Shown here piece after piece: positions 31,736 to 40,690 of a stretch of 64,000 bases of DNA. The stretch covers positions 186,001-250,000 of the forward strand of contig DASRER010000022.1 of assembly GCA_035651995.1 (NCBI GenBank). The letters run 5' to 3'. Both the position numbers and the translations under genes were made by a program. Under the pieces are notes generated by a model. It made no database searches and was not told the DNA's origin. It was given only the letters and a program-made list of their open reading frames with translations. Every line of letters begins with the position of its first letter. Position 1 is the first letter of the stretch. This DNA comes from Terriglobales bacterium. Lineage in GTDB: Bacteria > Acidobacteriota > Terriglobia > Terriglobales > Acidobacteriaceae.

Positions 31736-34024
31736 ATGAGCAAGACCATGAAAAGACGCACCGCGATCCTTGGCTTGGCGGTCGTTGCGCTGCTGGTTGC
31801 CGTTGGGTGCACACGAGACCCCAAAAAACTGAGCGAACGTTATGTCGCAAGCGGCGACCGCTATGCGGCCAAAAACGACTTCGTGTCGGCCAGCATTCAG
31901 TATCGCAACGCAGTGCAGGCCTATCCGCAATCGTCGGAAGCGCATTACAAGCTCGGGGGCGCCTACCTGAGGCTGCAAAACTGGCCGCAAGCATACCGCG
32001 AGCTGTCGCAGGCCGTGCGCATTGATGCGAAGAACACGGCGGCGACCCAGCAGCTAGCCAGCCTGGAGCTGGCTGCCAACCGCGCCGACGATGCGTCCGC
32101 GCTGCTGGAGAGCGCCATCCGGAACGAACCGGGAAATGCCGACCTGCACATGCTCATGGGCGAGGTGCATGTTCAGCGCGGAAACTTCGAGTCGGCCCTG
32201 CAGGAGGTGTTGAAGGCCGAGCAGTTGTCACCGAACAAGGCCGCTATTCTGAGCCGGCACGGAGATTTGACGTTGCTGCTGCGGCGCTTCCCAGAAGCGG
32301 AGTCGCTGTATCGCCGCGCCATCGACAGTGATCCGTCGTACCTACCCCCGTATTTCAACCTCTCGCAGCTGGCGCGCGTGCAAGGCGACTCGGCCGGTGA
32401 GCTGGCCGCGCTGGACTTGGCCGTGAAGAACAACCCCAAGGCGATCCAGGCGTACGTGATGGAAGCGCGGTCCTATCTGCGACAGAGCAAAGCTGACCTG
32501 GTGCCGGAACTGCTTTCGCGCATGCAGTCCGCGACCGGCAACTCCGACGAGGCGCTGCTGGCCACCGGTGAGTTCTACCTGGAAATGGGAAAGTTTCCCG
32601 AAGCCAAGGCCGTCTTGCAGCGGGCCCTGGAGCACGATTCCAAGAACGTAACCGTACGCAAGCGTCTGATCGAGGCGCACATGCAGCTGCATGAGCTTGC
32701 CGAGGCCGAGCGCCTGAACCGCGAACTAAAGCAGAACCAACCGGGCGACGCCGAGGGTACCCTGTTCAACGCGCGCCTGCTGCTGATGCAGGGGCGCCGG
32801 GCGGAAGCGGTCACGACGCTGCAGAAGCTGGTGCATGACGCCCCGGACCTGGCGGCCGCTCACTTCACATTGGGGTTGGCCTACGCCGAGCAGGGCGATA
32901 CGGCGCGCGCCGTGAGCAGCCTCAAGGAAAGCCTTTCCCGCAATCCCAACCTGTTGTTTGCCTACATGGTGATCGGCAATCTTTACCTCAGCCAGGGCGA
33001 CGGCAAGCTCGCGCTGGAAAATGCTGATCAGGCGCTGAAGCGCAATGGCCGGTTTATTCCGGCGGCGATGCTGCGCGTCAACGCCAATATGCTGATGGGC
33101 AAGTACGACATCGCGGTGGCCGATCTGAGGCTGCTGGCGCAGGCGATGCCGAACGATGCGAGCGTGCAGGAGAGGCTTGGATACGCGATGTTCAGGCAGG
33201 GGAAGCCGGCCGAAGCGGAGAAGATCATCGAGCGTGCGCTCGAGATGCAGCCGGGAATGGTTGCTGCCATGCAGGACCTGGTGGCGTTGTACGCGGGCCA
33301 GCACCGCGAGAGCGAGATTGTTCCGCGGTTGCGGCAACAGATCGCACGCAGCCCGCAGACCTCCGAGTTTTACGAGCTGATGGGGAACGCGTTCGTCAAC
33401 GCCGGTGATCTGGCCAGCGCTGAGCAGGCGTATAACGACGCGCTGCGGCGGAATCCCGATGCGCTTTACGCCAGCCTGCAGCTCGCCGGTCTGTACAGCC
33501 AGCGCGGCAGGCAGGAGGAGGCGCTTGCCGGCCTGAAGAAGCTGCTGGAGAGGCATCCCGACACGCTCGCGGCGTACGCGCTGCTGGGCAATATCTACGA
33601 AAAATTAGGCAATACCGCACAGGCGGAGAAGGCGTACCAGGACGCGTTGCAGCGCGACCCGGACTTCGCGCCGGCGTTGAACAATCTTGCCTGGCTCTAC
33701 GCCGAGAAGGGCGGCAACATCGACATGGCGCTCGGCCTGGCGCAGCGCGCCAAGAGCCGCGTGCCCGACAATCCTTCCATCACCGACACGCTGGCATGGA
33801 TTGAATACCGCAAAGGTCTGTACGACAGCGCGACAAGGTCTTTCGAGAGCCTGGTGCGGAGCAATCCGAAGGTTGCCGTGTACCGCTACCACCTTGGAAT
33901 GGCGCTGATCAAGTCGGGCCGCGTGGCGGAAGGCCGCGCATCGCTCAGGCAGGCGCTGGATATGCAGCTGGCGTCACCCAATGCCGAAGAGGCCCGCAAG
34001 GCATTGAGCGGTGGCGCATCCTAG
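31736..34024 (+). CDS. TPR-repeat lipoprotein (PrsT-like)
   Basis: 762 residues if started at 31736; ATG codons at 31727 and 31748 are equal candidates and no SD decides. Lipobox LLVAVGC follows a short signal. The rest is a continuous array of tetratricopeptide repeats (about 20), for example AEQGDTARAVSSLKESLSRNP and YEKLGNTAQAEKAYQDALQRDP. This is the layout of the PEP-CTERM system TPR lipoprotein PrsT. A scaffold for the assembly complex on the periplasmic face of a membrane is likely. It ends the export gene set and overlaps the next gap by none. Confidence 0.82.
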   Translation: MSKTMKRRTAILGLAVVALLVAVGCTRDPKKLSERYVASGDRYAAKNDFVSASIQYRNAVQAYPQSSEAHYKLGGAYLRLQNWPQAYRELSQAVRIDAKNTAATQQLASLELAANRADDASALLESAIRNEPGNADLHMLMGEVHVQRGNFESALQEVLKAEQLSPNKAAILSRHGDLTLLLRRFPEAESLYRRAIDSDPSYLPPYFNLSQLARVQGDSAGELAALDLAVKNNPKAIQAYVMEARSYLRQSKADLVPELLSRMQSATGNSDEALLATGEFYLEMGKFPEAKAVLQRALEHDSKNVTVRKRLIEAHMQLHELAEAERLNRELKQNQPGDAEGTLFNARLLLMQGRRAEAVTTLQKLVHDAPDLAAAHFTLGLAYAEQGDTARAVSSLKESLSRNPNLLFAYMVIGNLYLSQGDGKLALENADQALKRNGRFIPAAMLRVNANMLMGKYDIAVADLRLLAQAMPNDASVQERLGYAMFRQGKPAEAEKIIERALEMQPGMVAAMQDLVALYAGQHRESEIVPRLRQQIARSPQTSEFYELMGNAFVNAGDLASAEQAYNDALRRNPDALYASLQLAGLYSQRGRQEEALAGLKKLLERHPDTLAAYALLGNIYEKLGNTAQAEKAYQDALQRDPDFAPALNNLAWLYAEKGGNIDMALGLAQRAKSRVPDNPSITDTLAWIEYRKGLYDSATRSFESLVRSNPKVAVYRYHLGMALIKSGRVAEGRASLRQALDMQLASPNAEEARKALSGGAS

Positions 34025-34097
34025 TGAGTCATCCTGCCGATATGAAAACGCTTGGAGCAGTGCGCAAAGGTTTTGCACTACGCGCACCAAAGTGCCA

Positions 34098-34114
34098 TGC
34101 ACAATTAATGTGCA
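34098..34114. promoter_or_regulatory. Palindrome upstream of a sigma-54 promoter
   Basis: TGCACA and TGTGCA are perfect arms around ATTAA, about 100 nt upstream of the candidate -24/-12 element. The distance suits an upstream activator site. Several more TGCA-containing half-sites and a GTGCGC/GCGCAC dyad (34060-34087) lie just upstream. Confidence 0.45.
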
Positions 34115-34210
34115 ATCTGTTGCATAGCCAAGTTTGTTGCCAAGCTGCTGATTATAAGATGCTTATCAATACATCCCACGAGAGCCTGGTAGTCATTCCC
34201 AAAGCTGCTC

Positions 34211-34226
34211 TGGCAGCCCAATTGCC
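34211..34226 (+). promoter_or_regulatory. Candidate sigma-54 (-24/-12) promoter of the sugar transferase
   Basis: TGGCAG (34211) and TTGCC (34222) hold the invariant GG and GC exactly 12 nt apart, as in TGGCAC-N5-TTGC. It lies 75 nt before the sugar transferase ATG. One position (G for C after GGCA) departs from consensus. Confidence 0.5.
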
Positions 34227-34300
34227 ACTTACGGAACTAGAGCGTCTTCCCGAGGGCAGCTCGGCCACTTGCCTTAGCCCGGGAAAACGGTTCCGAAACC

Positions 34301-35488
34301 ATGGCCACTTTGCCTACATTCAAGAGCGTTCATGCGCCACGGACCAGGGCCAGCAGCCTTCGGCCACGCAAACAGGTTCGGGCTTACGAAGTCGACATTC
34401 TGGACGAGCAGCATTTTGTTCGCATGCTGCGCTCGGAACGGAAGCGGACCGACCGCTCCGGCAAGCCGTTCGTCCTGATGCTTCTGGACGGCACCGAGAT
34501 TTTTCAGAGCGAGATTCGGCACTCGACGCTGCAGCGGATGGTTTCCACGCTGGAAGCCACCGTGCGCGAAACCGACACGTACGGCTGGTATCAGAATGGC
34601 GCGGTGATCGGCGTGCTGTTCACCGAGATGGGCAACGTGGAGGCTGCCACGGCCGCCGACACGATCGTGGACAAGGTCACCGGCGCGCTGCGTGATGGAC
34701 TGGGCTCGGCGTTGTTCAAAGAGATCGCGGTCACGATCCATGTTTTCCCCGATGGGACACACAAGAAGGCGTCGCACAGTGAGCCGCATCGGCACAACGA
34801 GGAAGACAAGTTCTACACCGAGTTTGCCCAGCCGCACCGCTCCCAACGCTTTGGCGGCATCATGAAGCGCTCCGTCGACCTGATCGGCAGCTTGTGCGCG
34901 ATTGCGGTGCTGTCGCCGGTTTTCCTGATCATCGCAGCGCTGGTCAAGTTGACGTCGAAGGGGCCCGTACTGTTCCGCCAGCGCCGCATCGGGCAGTACG
35001 GCCAGTCGTTCACGTTCCTGAAGTTTCGCTCGATGTACACCAACGCAGACTCCAAGATCCACCAGGAGTATGTGTCCAAGCTGATCTCAGGCAAGGGCGA
35101 TCTGAACCAGGGTTCGTCCAAAGAAGGCGTGACCTACAAGCTGATGAATGACCCGCGTATCACGCCGCTGGGACGCTTCCTGCGCCGCACCAGCCTGGAT
35201 GAGCTGCCCCAGTTCTTCAACGTGCTCAAGGGCGAAATGTCGCTGGTTGGCCCGCGCCCGCCGATTCCGTACGAGTTCGAATGCTACGACTTGTGGCATC
35301 GCCGGCGCGTGATGGAAGTGAAGCCCGGCATTACCGGCCTGTGGCAGGTGATGGGGCGCAGCCGCACCAGCTTTGACGAGATGGTTCGCCTGGACCTGAA
35401 GTACGCGCGCGCATGGTCTATCTGGCTCGATCTGAAGATCCTCTGGCAGACACCCAGAGCGGTGTTTTCAGGAGACGGCGCCTACTAG
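34301..35488 (+). CDS. Initiating sugar-phosphate transferase with degenerate GGDEF-like domain
   Basis: 395 residues. The C-terminal half (about residues 185-395) is a bacterial sugar transferase: one membrane hairpin ([23 protein letters not shown]), [50 protein letters not shown]. These transfer a hexose-1-P from a nucleotide sugar to undecaprenyl phosphate, the first step of EPS assembly. The N-terminal 150 residues align by pattern with a GGDEF domain ([38 protein letters not shown]), but the GGDEF active site reads QNGAV, so it cannot make cyclic di-GMP. It may sense a nucleotide. No four-helix WbaP-type N-terminus is present. Confidence 0.85.
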   Translation: MATLPTFKSVHAPRTRASSLRPRKQVRAYEVDILDEQHFVRMLRSERKRTDRSGKPFVLMLLDGTEIFQSEIRHSTLQRMVSTLEATVRETDTYGWYQNGAVIGVLFTEMGNVEAATAADTIVDKVTGALRDGLGSALFKEIAVTIHVFPDGTHKKASHSEPHRHNEEDKFYTEFAQPHRSQRFGGIMKRSVDLIGSLCAIAVLSPVFLIIAALVKLTSKGPVLFRQRRIGQYGQSFTFLKFRSMYTNADSKIHQEYVSKLISGKGDLNQGSSKEGVTYKLMNDPRITPLGRFLRRTSLDELPQFFNVLKGEMSLVGPRPPIPYEFECYDLWHRRRVMEVKPGITGLWQVMGRSRTSFDEMVRLDLKYARAWSIWLDLKILWQTPRAVFSGDGAY

Positions 35489-35507
35489 GCGGCGTCGCCG
35501 GCACCCT

Positions 35508-35527
35508 GGTTACCGGCGCTGGTTACC
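35508..35527. promoter_or_regulatory. Direct repeat GGTTACC x2
   Basis: GGTTACC at 35508-35514 and 35521-35527, 13 nt apart in the 123-nt gap before the Gfo/Idh/MocA gene, followed by GTTATC at 35531. Same half-site as in other leaders of the locus. Confidence 0.35.
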
Positions 35528-35611
35528 CCCGTTATCTTCTTTCCCACAAACAAGATGTGGTTCACTGGCCTTACACCGCGATAAACGCGATTCGGTGTGG
35601 GTGAAAACACC

Positions 35612-36613
35612 ATGATCAAGGTTGGCGTCATCGGGTACGGCTACTGGGGTCCGAACATTGTTCGGAACTTCCACCAGCTCGAGAATTCCCGCGTCACTGT
35701 GCTCTGCGACAAAAGTCCGCAGATGCTACGCCGGGCGGGAAACGCGCATCCCGACATTCCGACCACCAGCGATCCCTGCGAGGTGATTGCCTCCAAGGAC
35801 GTCGACGTGGTCGCAGTGGTGACGCCGGTGTGGACGCACTACGAGCTCGCCAAGGCGGCCCTGGAGCACGGCAAGCACGTGTTCGTGGAGAAGCCCTTCA
35901 CCTCGACTTCGGCGCAGGCGGAAGAGTTGGGCGAGCTGGCCGCGAAGAAGAACCTGCAGATCATGGTGGACCACACGTTCCTGTTCACCGGCGCGGTGCG
36001 CAAGATTCGCCAGCTGATCGACGAGGGAACGCTGGGCGACCTGTACTACTACGATTCCACTCGAGTGAACCTGGGCCTGTTCCAGCACGACGTGAACGTT
36101 ATCTGGGACCTGGCGCCGCACGATCTCTCGATCATGGATTACCTGATCAACAAGAAAGCGGAGGCCATTTCGGCGACCGGGCAGATCCACCTGAACGGCC
36201 ACGAAGATATCGCGTTCCTCACGATTTATTTCCCTGACAAGGTGATTGCGCACATCAACGTCAACTGGCTTTCGCCGGTCAAGGTGCGCACCACGCTGAT
36301 CGGTGGCGAAAAGAAGATGCTGGTGTGGAACGACCTGGTGGCCGACGAGAAGATCAAGGTCTACGACAAGGGCGTCGAGATCAAGGGCCGCGAAGGCGTT
36401 TACGACCTGCTGGTCAGCTACCGCTCGGGCGACATGTGGTCGCCGCAGGTGGAGCAGGTTGAGGCGCTGAAGCTCGAGTTGCAGCATTTCATCGATTGCG
36501 TGCAGAAGAACCAGAGGCCGATGAACGACGCCGCAGCCGGCCTACGCGTGGTCAAGATGCTCGAATCGGCCAACCAGTCGGTCGCAAAGCGCGGCGAACT
36601 GGTGCGGTTGTAA
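35612..36613 (+). CDS. Gfo/Idh/MocA-family sugar oxidoreductase
   Basis: 333 residues from ATG 35612; a GTG at 35597 is in frame but the Rossmann start MIKVGVIGYGYWGPNIVRNF is right at 35612. EKPFTSTSAQAEE is the family EKP catalytic-lysine motif. DVNVIWDLAPHDLSI supplies the conserved His. The family oxidises the 3-hydroxyl of UDP-N-acetylglucuronate-like sugars (WlbA/WbpB type). It opens a unit of five genes that continues to the amidotransferase. Confidence 0.88.
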   Translation: MIKVGVIGYGYWGPNIVRNFHQLENSRVTVLCDKSPQMLRRAGNAHPDIPTTSDPCEVIASKDVDVVAVVTPVWTHYELAKAALEHGKHVFVEKPFTSTSAQAEELGELAAKKNLQIMVDHTFLFTGAVRKIRQLIDEGTLGDLYYYDSTRVNLGLFQHDVNVIWDLAPHDLSIMDYLINKKAEAISATGQIHLNGHEDIAFLTIYFPDKVIAHINVNWLSPVKVRTTLIGGEKKMLVWNDLVADEKIKVYDKGVEIKGREGVYDLLVSYRSGDMWSPQVEQVEALKLELQHFIDCVQKNQRPMNDAAAGLRVVKMLESANQSVAKRGELVRL

Positions 36614-36701
36614 TCGGCGCCGGCGAGCGACGCCTTCGATCCATCCAGCTCACACCGAAAGTCGCGAACGCAGACATAACCCGGCTCACAACCTTTTGGT
36701 C

Positions 36702-37580
36702 ATGGCGCCAACCCAGCAGCCTCGCTACGTTGTGATCAGTCCCGTTCGTGACGAGGCACAGCACATCGAGAAGACGATCCAAAGCATGGTCGGGCAGAAG
36801 CACCGCCCGCAGCAGTGGATCGTGGTGAATGACGGCTCGTCGGACAATACCGGCGCCATCGTCGATCGCTGGGCCGCCGAGCACCCCTGGATCACGCCGG
36901 TTCACCGGCCCGATCGCGGCCGCCGCGCTCCGGGCGGTGGTGTGGTGGAGGCATTCAACGCCGGTTACCAGAGCATCGCGTCGGCTGATTGGGACTTTTT
37001 GGTGAAGCTCGATGGCGACCTGGAATTCGAGCCTGCCTACTTCGCAAGATGTTTCGCCGAATTTGAGAGCGATCCCAAGCTGGGCATCGGCGGAGGCATT
37101 ATTTGCCACGTGGTCGATGGCAAGCTCGTGCCCGAGCCGAACCCGAAGTTTCACGTTCGCGGCGCGACCAAGATCTACAAGCGCGCCTGCTGGGACGCGA
37201 TCGGCGGGCTGATCGCTGTCTCCGGATGGGACACCATCGACGAGCTGAAGGCGAACATGCTCGGTTGGAGCACGCGCACGTTTCCCGAGCTTCCGCTCAC
37301 GCATCATCGCTTCACCGGCGCCGCCACCGGCGCATGGCAGAACGCGGTGAAGAACGGACGCGGCAGCTACATCACTGGCTACCACCCAATGTTCATCCTG
37401 CTGCGCTGCTTCAACCAGCTGTTTCGCAAGCCGTCCATCGTGGGATCGGTCGGCCTCTTCTACGGCTATGTCACCGGGTACCTGCGCCGCGTTCCGCAGG
37501 TTCCCGACAAGCAGCTCATCGAATACGTGCGCAAGCAGCAGCTTCGCCGCATGATCTCGTCAACCAGCGTCTGGAGATAG
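36702..37580 (+). CDS. Family 2 glycosyltransferase
   Basis: 292 residues from ATG 36702 (a TTG six bases earlier is less likely). GT-A motifs: VISPVRDEAQHIEKTIQSM, VVNDGSSDNT, LVKLDGDLEFEP (DxD), and ELPLTHHRF in the C-terminal part. It lacks membrane helices apart from a short hydrophobic stretch, so it acts at the cytoplasmic face, adding a sugar to the lipid-linked repeat unit. Donor and linkage unknown. Confidence 0.87.
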   Translation: MAPTQQPRYVVISPVRDEAQHIEKTIQSMVGQKHRPQQWIVVNDGSSDNTGAIVDRWAAEHPWITPVHRPDRGRRAPGGGVVEAFNAGYQSIASADWDFLVKLDGDLEFEPAYFARCFAEFESDPKLGIGGGIICHVVDGKLVPEPNPKFHVRGATKIYKRACWDAIGGLIAVSGWDTIDELKANMLGWSTRTFPELPLTHHRFTGAATGAWQNAVKNGRGSYITGYHPMFILLRCFNQLFRKPSIVGSVGLFYGYVTGYLRRVPQVPDKQLIEYVRKQQLRRMISSTSVWR

Positions 37581-37592
37581 TCGCCGCCGCTC

Positions 37593-38576
37593 ATGGACGT
37601 CTCCATCGTTATCGTCAACTGGAACTCCATTGAGTTCCTGACGAAGTGCGTCGAGTCCATCTACGCGACCACGCATCGCCTGAGCTACGAAATCGTGGTC
37701 GTCGACAACTCTTCGGCCGATGATTTCACCGCTTTCTCGCAGCGCTACCCCCAGGTCAAGGTCGTGCAGGCCGGACGCAACCTCGGGTTTGCCGGCGCCA
37801 ACAACCTGGGAACCGAGCACACCAGCGGCGACAAGATCCTGTACCTGAACCCAGACACGCTGGTGACCGGCAACGCAATTGAACAGATGGCGGCGCGGCT
37901 TGACGCTCCCGAGGTTGGCGCCGTCGGCTGCCGCCTTTTGAACGGCGACATGACGCTGCAGATGAGCGCGGTGCAACCGTACCCGACCATCGTGAACCAA
38001 CTGCTTACGCTCGATTACTTCAAGCGGCGCTGGCCGATGTTCCCTCTTTGGGGGATGCGCGCCCTGTACGCGCCAGATTCGCCGGCCGCCAATGAGGTGG
38101 AGGTCATCTCCGGCGCCTGCCTCATGGTGAAGCGTGCCGTGCTGGAGAAAGTGGGCGTGTTCAGCACCGAGTACTTCATGTACGCCGAAGAAATTGACCT
38201 GTGCTACCGGATTCGCCGCGCCGGCTGGGTCCTCTCCTACCTGGGCGACGCGGAAGTGGTGCACTTCGGCGGGCAGAGCACCAAGAAGAAGGGCGACGGC
38301 TTTGCCGACGTGATGATGCGAGACTCGGTTTTCAAGTTCCTGCGTAAGTTTCGCGGCAAGACTTACGCAGCGTGTTATCGCGGAGCGATGTTTTTCAGCG
38401 CGATAGCGCGCCTGATCGTGCTGGGGCCGCTAGTCGTCGTCCGGGGCATGCTGCGGGGTGGCGACGACGTTGCCCGTGCGTTCAACAAGTGGAGAAAGAT
38501 TGCGACCTGGAGCCTTGCTCTGCAGTCCTGGACACATACGGTAGCGCGTGCGCGGACGACGGCGGTGAAGAGCTGA
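37593..38576 (+). CDS. Family 2 glycosyltransferase, rhamnosyltransferase-like
   Basis: 327 residues. N-terminus VSIVIVNWNSIEFL, VVVDNSSADD, and NPDTLV (NxD of rhamnosyltransferase-type GT2) then SGACLMVKRAVLEKVGVF and EEIDLCYRIRRAGW are the classic WbbL/GumH-type GT2 signatures. It is expected to transfer rhamnose or a similar deoxysugar. Its TGA overlaps the ATG of the next gene (TGATG), so the two are coupled. Confidence 0.9.
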   Translation: MDVSIVIVNWNSIEFLTKCVESIYATTHRLSYEIVVVDNSSADDFTAFSQRYPQVKVVQAGRNLGFAGANNLGTEHTSGDKILYLNPDTLVTGNAIEQMAARLDAPEVGAVGCRLLNGDMTLQMSAVQPYPTIVNQLLTLDYFKRRWPMFPLWGMRALYAPDSPAANEVEVISGACLMVKRAVLEKVGVFSTEYFMYAEEIDLCYRIRRAGWVLSYLGDAEVVHFGGQSTKKKGDGFADVMMRDSVFKFLRKFRGKTYAACYRGAMFFSAIARLIVLGPLVVVRGMLRGGDDVARAFNKWRKIATWSLALQSWTHTVARARTTAVKS

Positions 38577-40513
38577 TGTGCGGCATTTGCGGCAAGATTA
38601 ATTTCGACGCCAACGCGCCGGTCGACTCCAGCGCGCTGCGCTTTATGATGGACGCCATGGCCCATCGCGGGCCCGACGAAGACGGCGTTCATCTCTCGCG
38701 CAATGCCGGGCTGGGCCACAAGCGGCTGTGCATCATTGACCTCAGCAGCGGGCAGCAGCCCATGGCCAATGAAGATCAGAGCATCTGGATCATCTTCAAC
38801 GGCGAGATTTACAACTACAGGGAGCTGCAGAAGTTCCTGCTGAACAAGGGGCACCGGCTGCGCACCGCCTCGGACACCGAAGTTATCGTCCATTTGTACG
38901 AGGAATTCGGCGAGGGCTGCGTGGCCAAGTTGCAGGGCATGTTCACCTTCGCCCTGTGGGACACGAAGAAGGGCGTGCTCCTGCTCGCGCGTGATCGCGT
39001 GGGCATCAAGCCGCTGTACTACTGCGTCACCGCTGACTCGCTGCTCTTTGGCTCGGAAGTGAAGGCGATCCTGGCCGAAGGGTCCGTGCAAATCGAGCTG
39101 AACCCTGCAGCGCTCGATACCTTCCTCACCTTCGGCTACGTTCCCGGCGAGGAAACGCTGTTCCGCGGCATCGAAAAGCTGCAGCCTGGGCACTACCTCA
39201 CGGTCTCAAGGGGCGCGGTGAAGGTCACGCAGTACTGGGACCTGCAGATACCCAATGCGAAGCGCACGCAGTCGTTCGAAGAGAACGTGGAGGCGCTTCG
39301 CGAGCTGCTCGGCCAGTCGGTGCGCGATCACATGATCAGCGATGTGCCGGTTGGCATACTGCTCAGCGGCGGCGTCGACTCGACGGCCGTGCTGAGCTAC
39401 GCGGTGGAAGCCTCCAGCCAGCCGCTGAGCACGTTCACCATTGGCTTTGGCGAGCACGATGGCGCCGACGAACGGTTGCCGGCTCGCCTGGTGGCCAGGC
39501 AATTTGGCACCCAGCACTACGAAACCACCATCACCTCGCGCGATTTCGCCGACTGGCTGCCGTCGTTCGTCTGGCACATGGAAGAGCCGGTGTGCGAGCC
39601 GCCCGCGGTGGCCCTTTACTTCGTCTCCAAGCTTGCGCGGAAGCACGTCACGGTATTGCTCTCGGGCGAAGGCGGCGACGAGGCATTCGCCGGCTACAGC
39701 ACGTATCGCAACATCGTCTGGCTGGAAAGAATGAAGCGGCTGCTGGGCCCCTTCAGCAAACCGGCGTCGGGAGTGGGCAGGCTTCTGGGAGCGCTGGCAG
39801 GAAACAAGCAGCTGCAGCACTACGCGCCGCTGTTGGCCACGCCACTGGAGAAGTATTACTACAGCCGCTCTTCTGACCCGCTGGCGTTCTTCAACCGGAA
39901 TCGTGCCTCGCTGTATTCGTCCGACTTCCTCGCCCAAGTCCACACCAACGGCCATGCCAAGCTCTCTGAGATGCTGATGACGGCCTTGGGATCAGCCGAC
40001 GCGCTATCGAAGATGCTCTACGTCGACACCAAGACCTGGCTGCCCGACGACCTGCTGGTGAAGGCCGACAAGGTCACCATGGCAAACTCGGTCGAGTTGC
40101 GCGTGCCGCTGCTGGACCATCATGTTCTGGAGTTTGCCGCATCGCTGCCGTCGTCCCACAAGCTGCACGGCATGCGGACCAAGCACGTCCTGAAGCAGGC
40201 CATCGCGCCGCGAGTTCCCAAACCGATCCTGGAGCGGCGCAAGACAGGGTTCCCGGTCCCCTATGAGCGCTGGCTGCGCTCTGACCTGAAGCCGTTCGTT
40301 GCCGGCGTGCTCACCGACCCCCGAACCACAGCCAGAGGCTACTTCAAGCGCGACCTGGTCGAGCAGCTCCTGAGGGAAAACTCCCCTGAACGCAACTATT
40401 CAAAGGAGATATTCTCGCTACTGATCCTCGAGCTGTGGCACCGGGGGTTCGCCGATCGGGCGTCGGCACGGCCGGCCGGCGGGCTAACCCCTTCTGTGAC
40501 CGCACATGCCTGA
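38576..40513 (+). CDS. asnB: Asparagine-synthase-like amidotransferase of EPS locus
   Basis: 645 residues from ATG 38576, where Met1-Cys2 (MCGICGKINFD) provides the Ntn glutaminase nucleophile; the longer open frame upstream overlaps the GT2 gene. HRGPDEDG and FNGEIYNY complete the glutaminase domain. The synthetase domain has the PP-loop LSGGVDST at about residue 263. Copies of this protein are regular members of PEP-CTERM/exosortase EPS loci (XrtA-associated amidotransferase), where the substrate is thought to be a uronic acid of the polymer, not aspartate. Symbol refers to the family only. Confidence 0.9.
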   Translation: MCGICGKINFDANAPVDSSALRFMMDAMAHRGPDEDGVHLSRNAGLGHKRLCIIDLSSGQQPMANEDQSIWIIFNGEIYNYRELQKFLLNKGHRLRTASDTEVIVHLYEEFGEGCVAKLQGMFTFALWDTKKGVLLLARDRVGIKPLYYCVTADSLLFGSEVKAILAEGSVQIELNPAALDTFLTFGYVPGEETLFRGIEKLQPGHYLTVSRGAVKVTQYWDLQIPNAKRTQSFEENVEALRELLGQSVRDHMISDVPVGILLSGGVDSTAVLSYAVEASSQPLSTFTIGFGEHDGADERLPARLVARQFGTQHYETTITSRDFADWLPSFVWHMEEPVCEPPAVALYFVSKLARKHVTVLLSGEGGDEAFAGYSTYRNIVWLERMKRLLGPFSKPASGVGRLLGALAGNKQLQHYAPLLATPLEKYYYSRSSDPLAFFNRNRASLYSSDFLAQVHTNGHAKLSEMLMTALGSADALSKMLYVDTKTWLPDDLLVKADKVTMANSVELRVPLLDHHVLEFAASLPSSHKLHGMRTKHVLKQAIAPRVPKPILERRKTGFPVPYERWLRSDLKPFVAGVLTDPRTTARGYFKRDLVEQLLRENSPERNYSKEIFSLLILELWHRGFADRASARPAGGLTPSVTAHA

Positions 40514-40563
40514 CCGGGCCAGCACCTAACCCATTGTAACTAGGTGGTTTATTACGGGAGTTT

Positions 40564-40662
40564 CGGGCAGCCGCAAGCCCGGTTCTACTACTTTCGAGAG
40601 GGTCTGCGCTATTACGTTGTGTGGTAATATCCCCCGAATAATGACGGCTACCCTCAGCCGTC
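40564..40662 (+). other. Leader with three dyads before the beta-helix gene
   Basis: CGGGC/GCCCG (40564-40568, 40577-40581), ATTAC/GTAAT (about 40611 and 40624) and a perfect 7-bp stem GACGGCT/AGCCGTC (40643-40649, 40656-40662) lie in the 177-nt gap. TAATAT at 40625 is a possible -10. The last stem sits close to the SD (GACGGAGA) of the gene at 40691. No known riboswitch recognised. Confidence 0.35.
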
Positions 40663-40690
40663 CAGCCAAAGTTTAGACGGAGATTTCAGC

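Noticed and set aside
34024-34695. Plus-strand 223-codon frame starting right after the TPR gene
   Set aside because: It runs through the regulatory gap and then out of frame into the sugar transferase gene; the sequence looks like a shifted translation.
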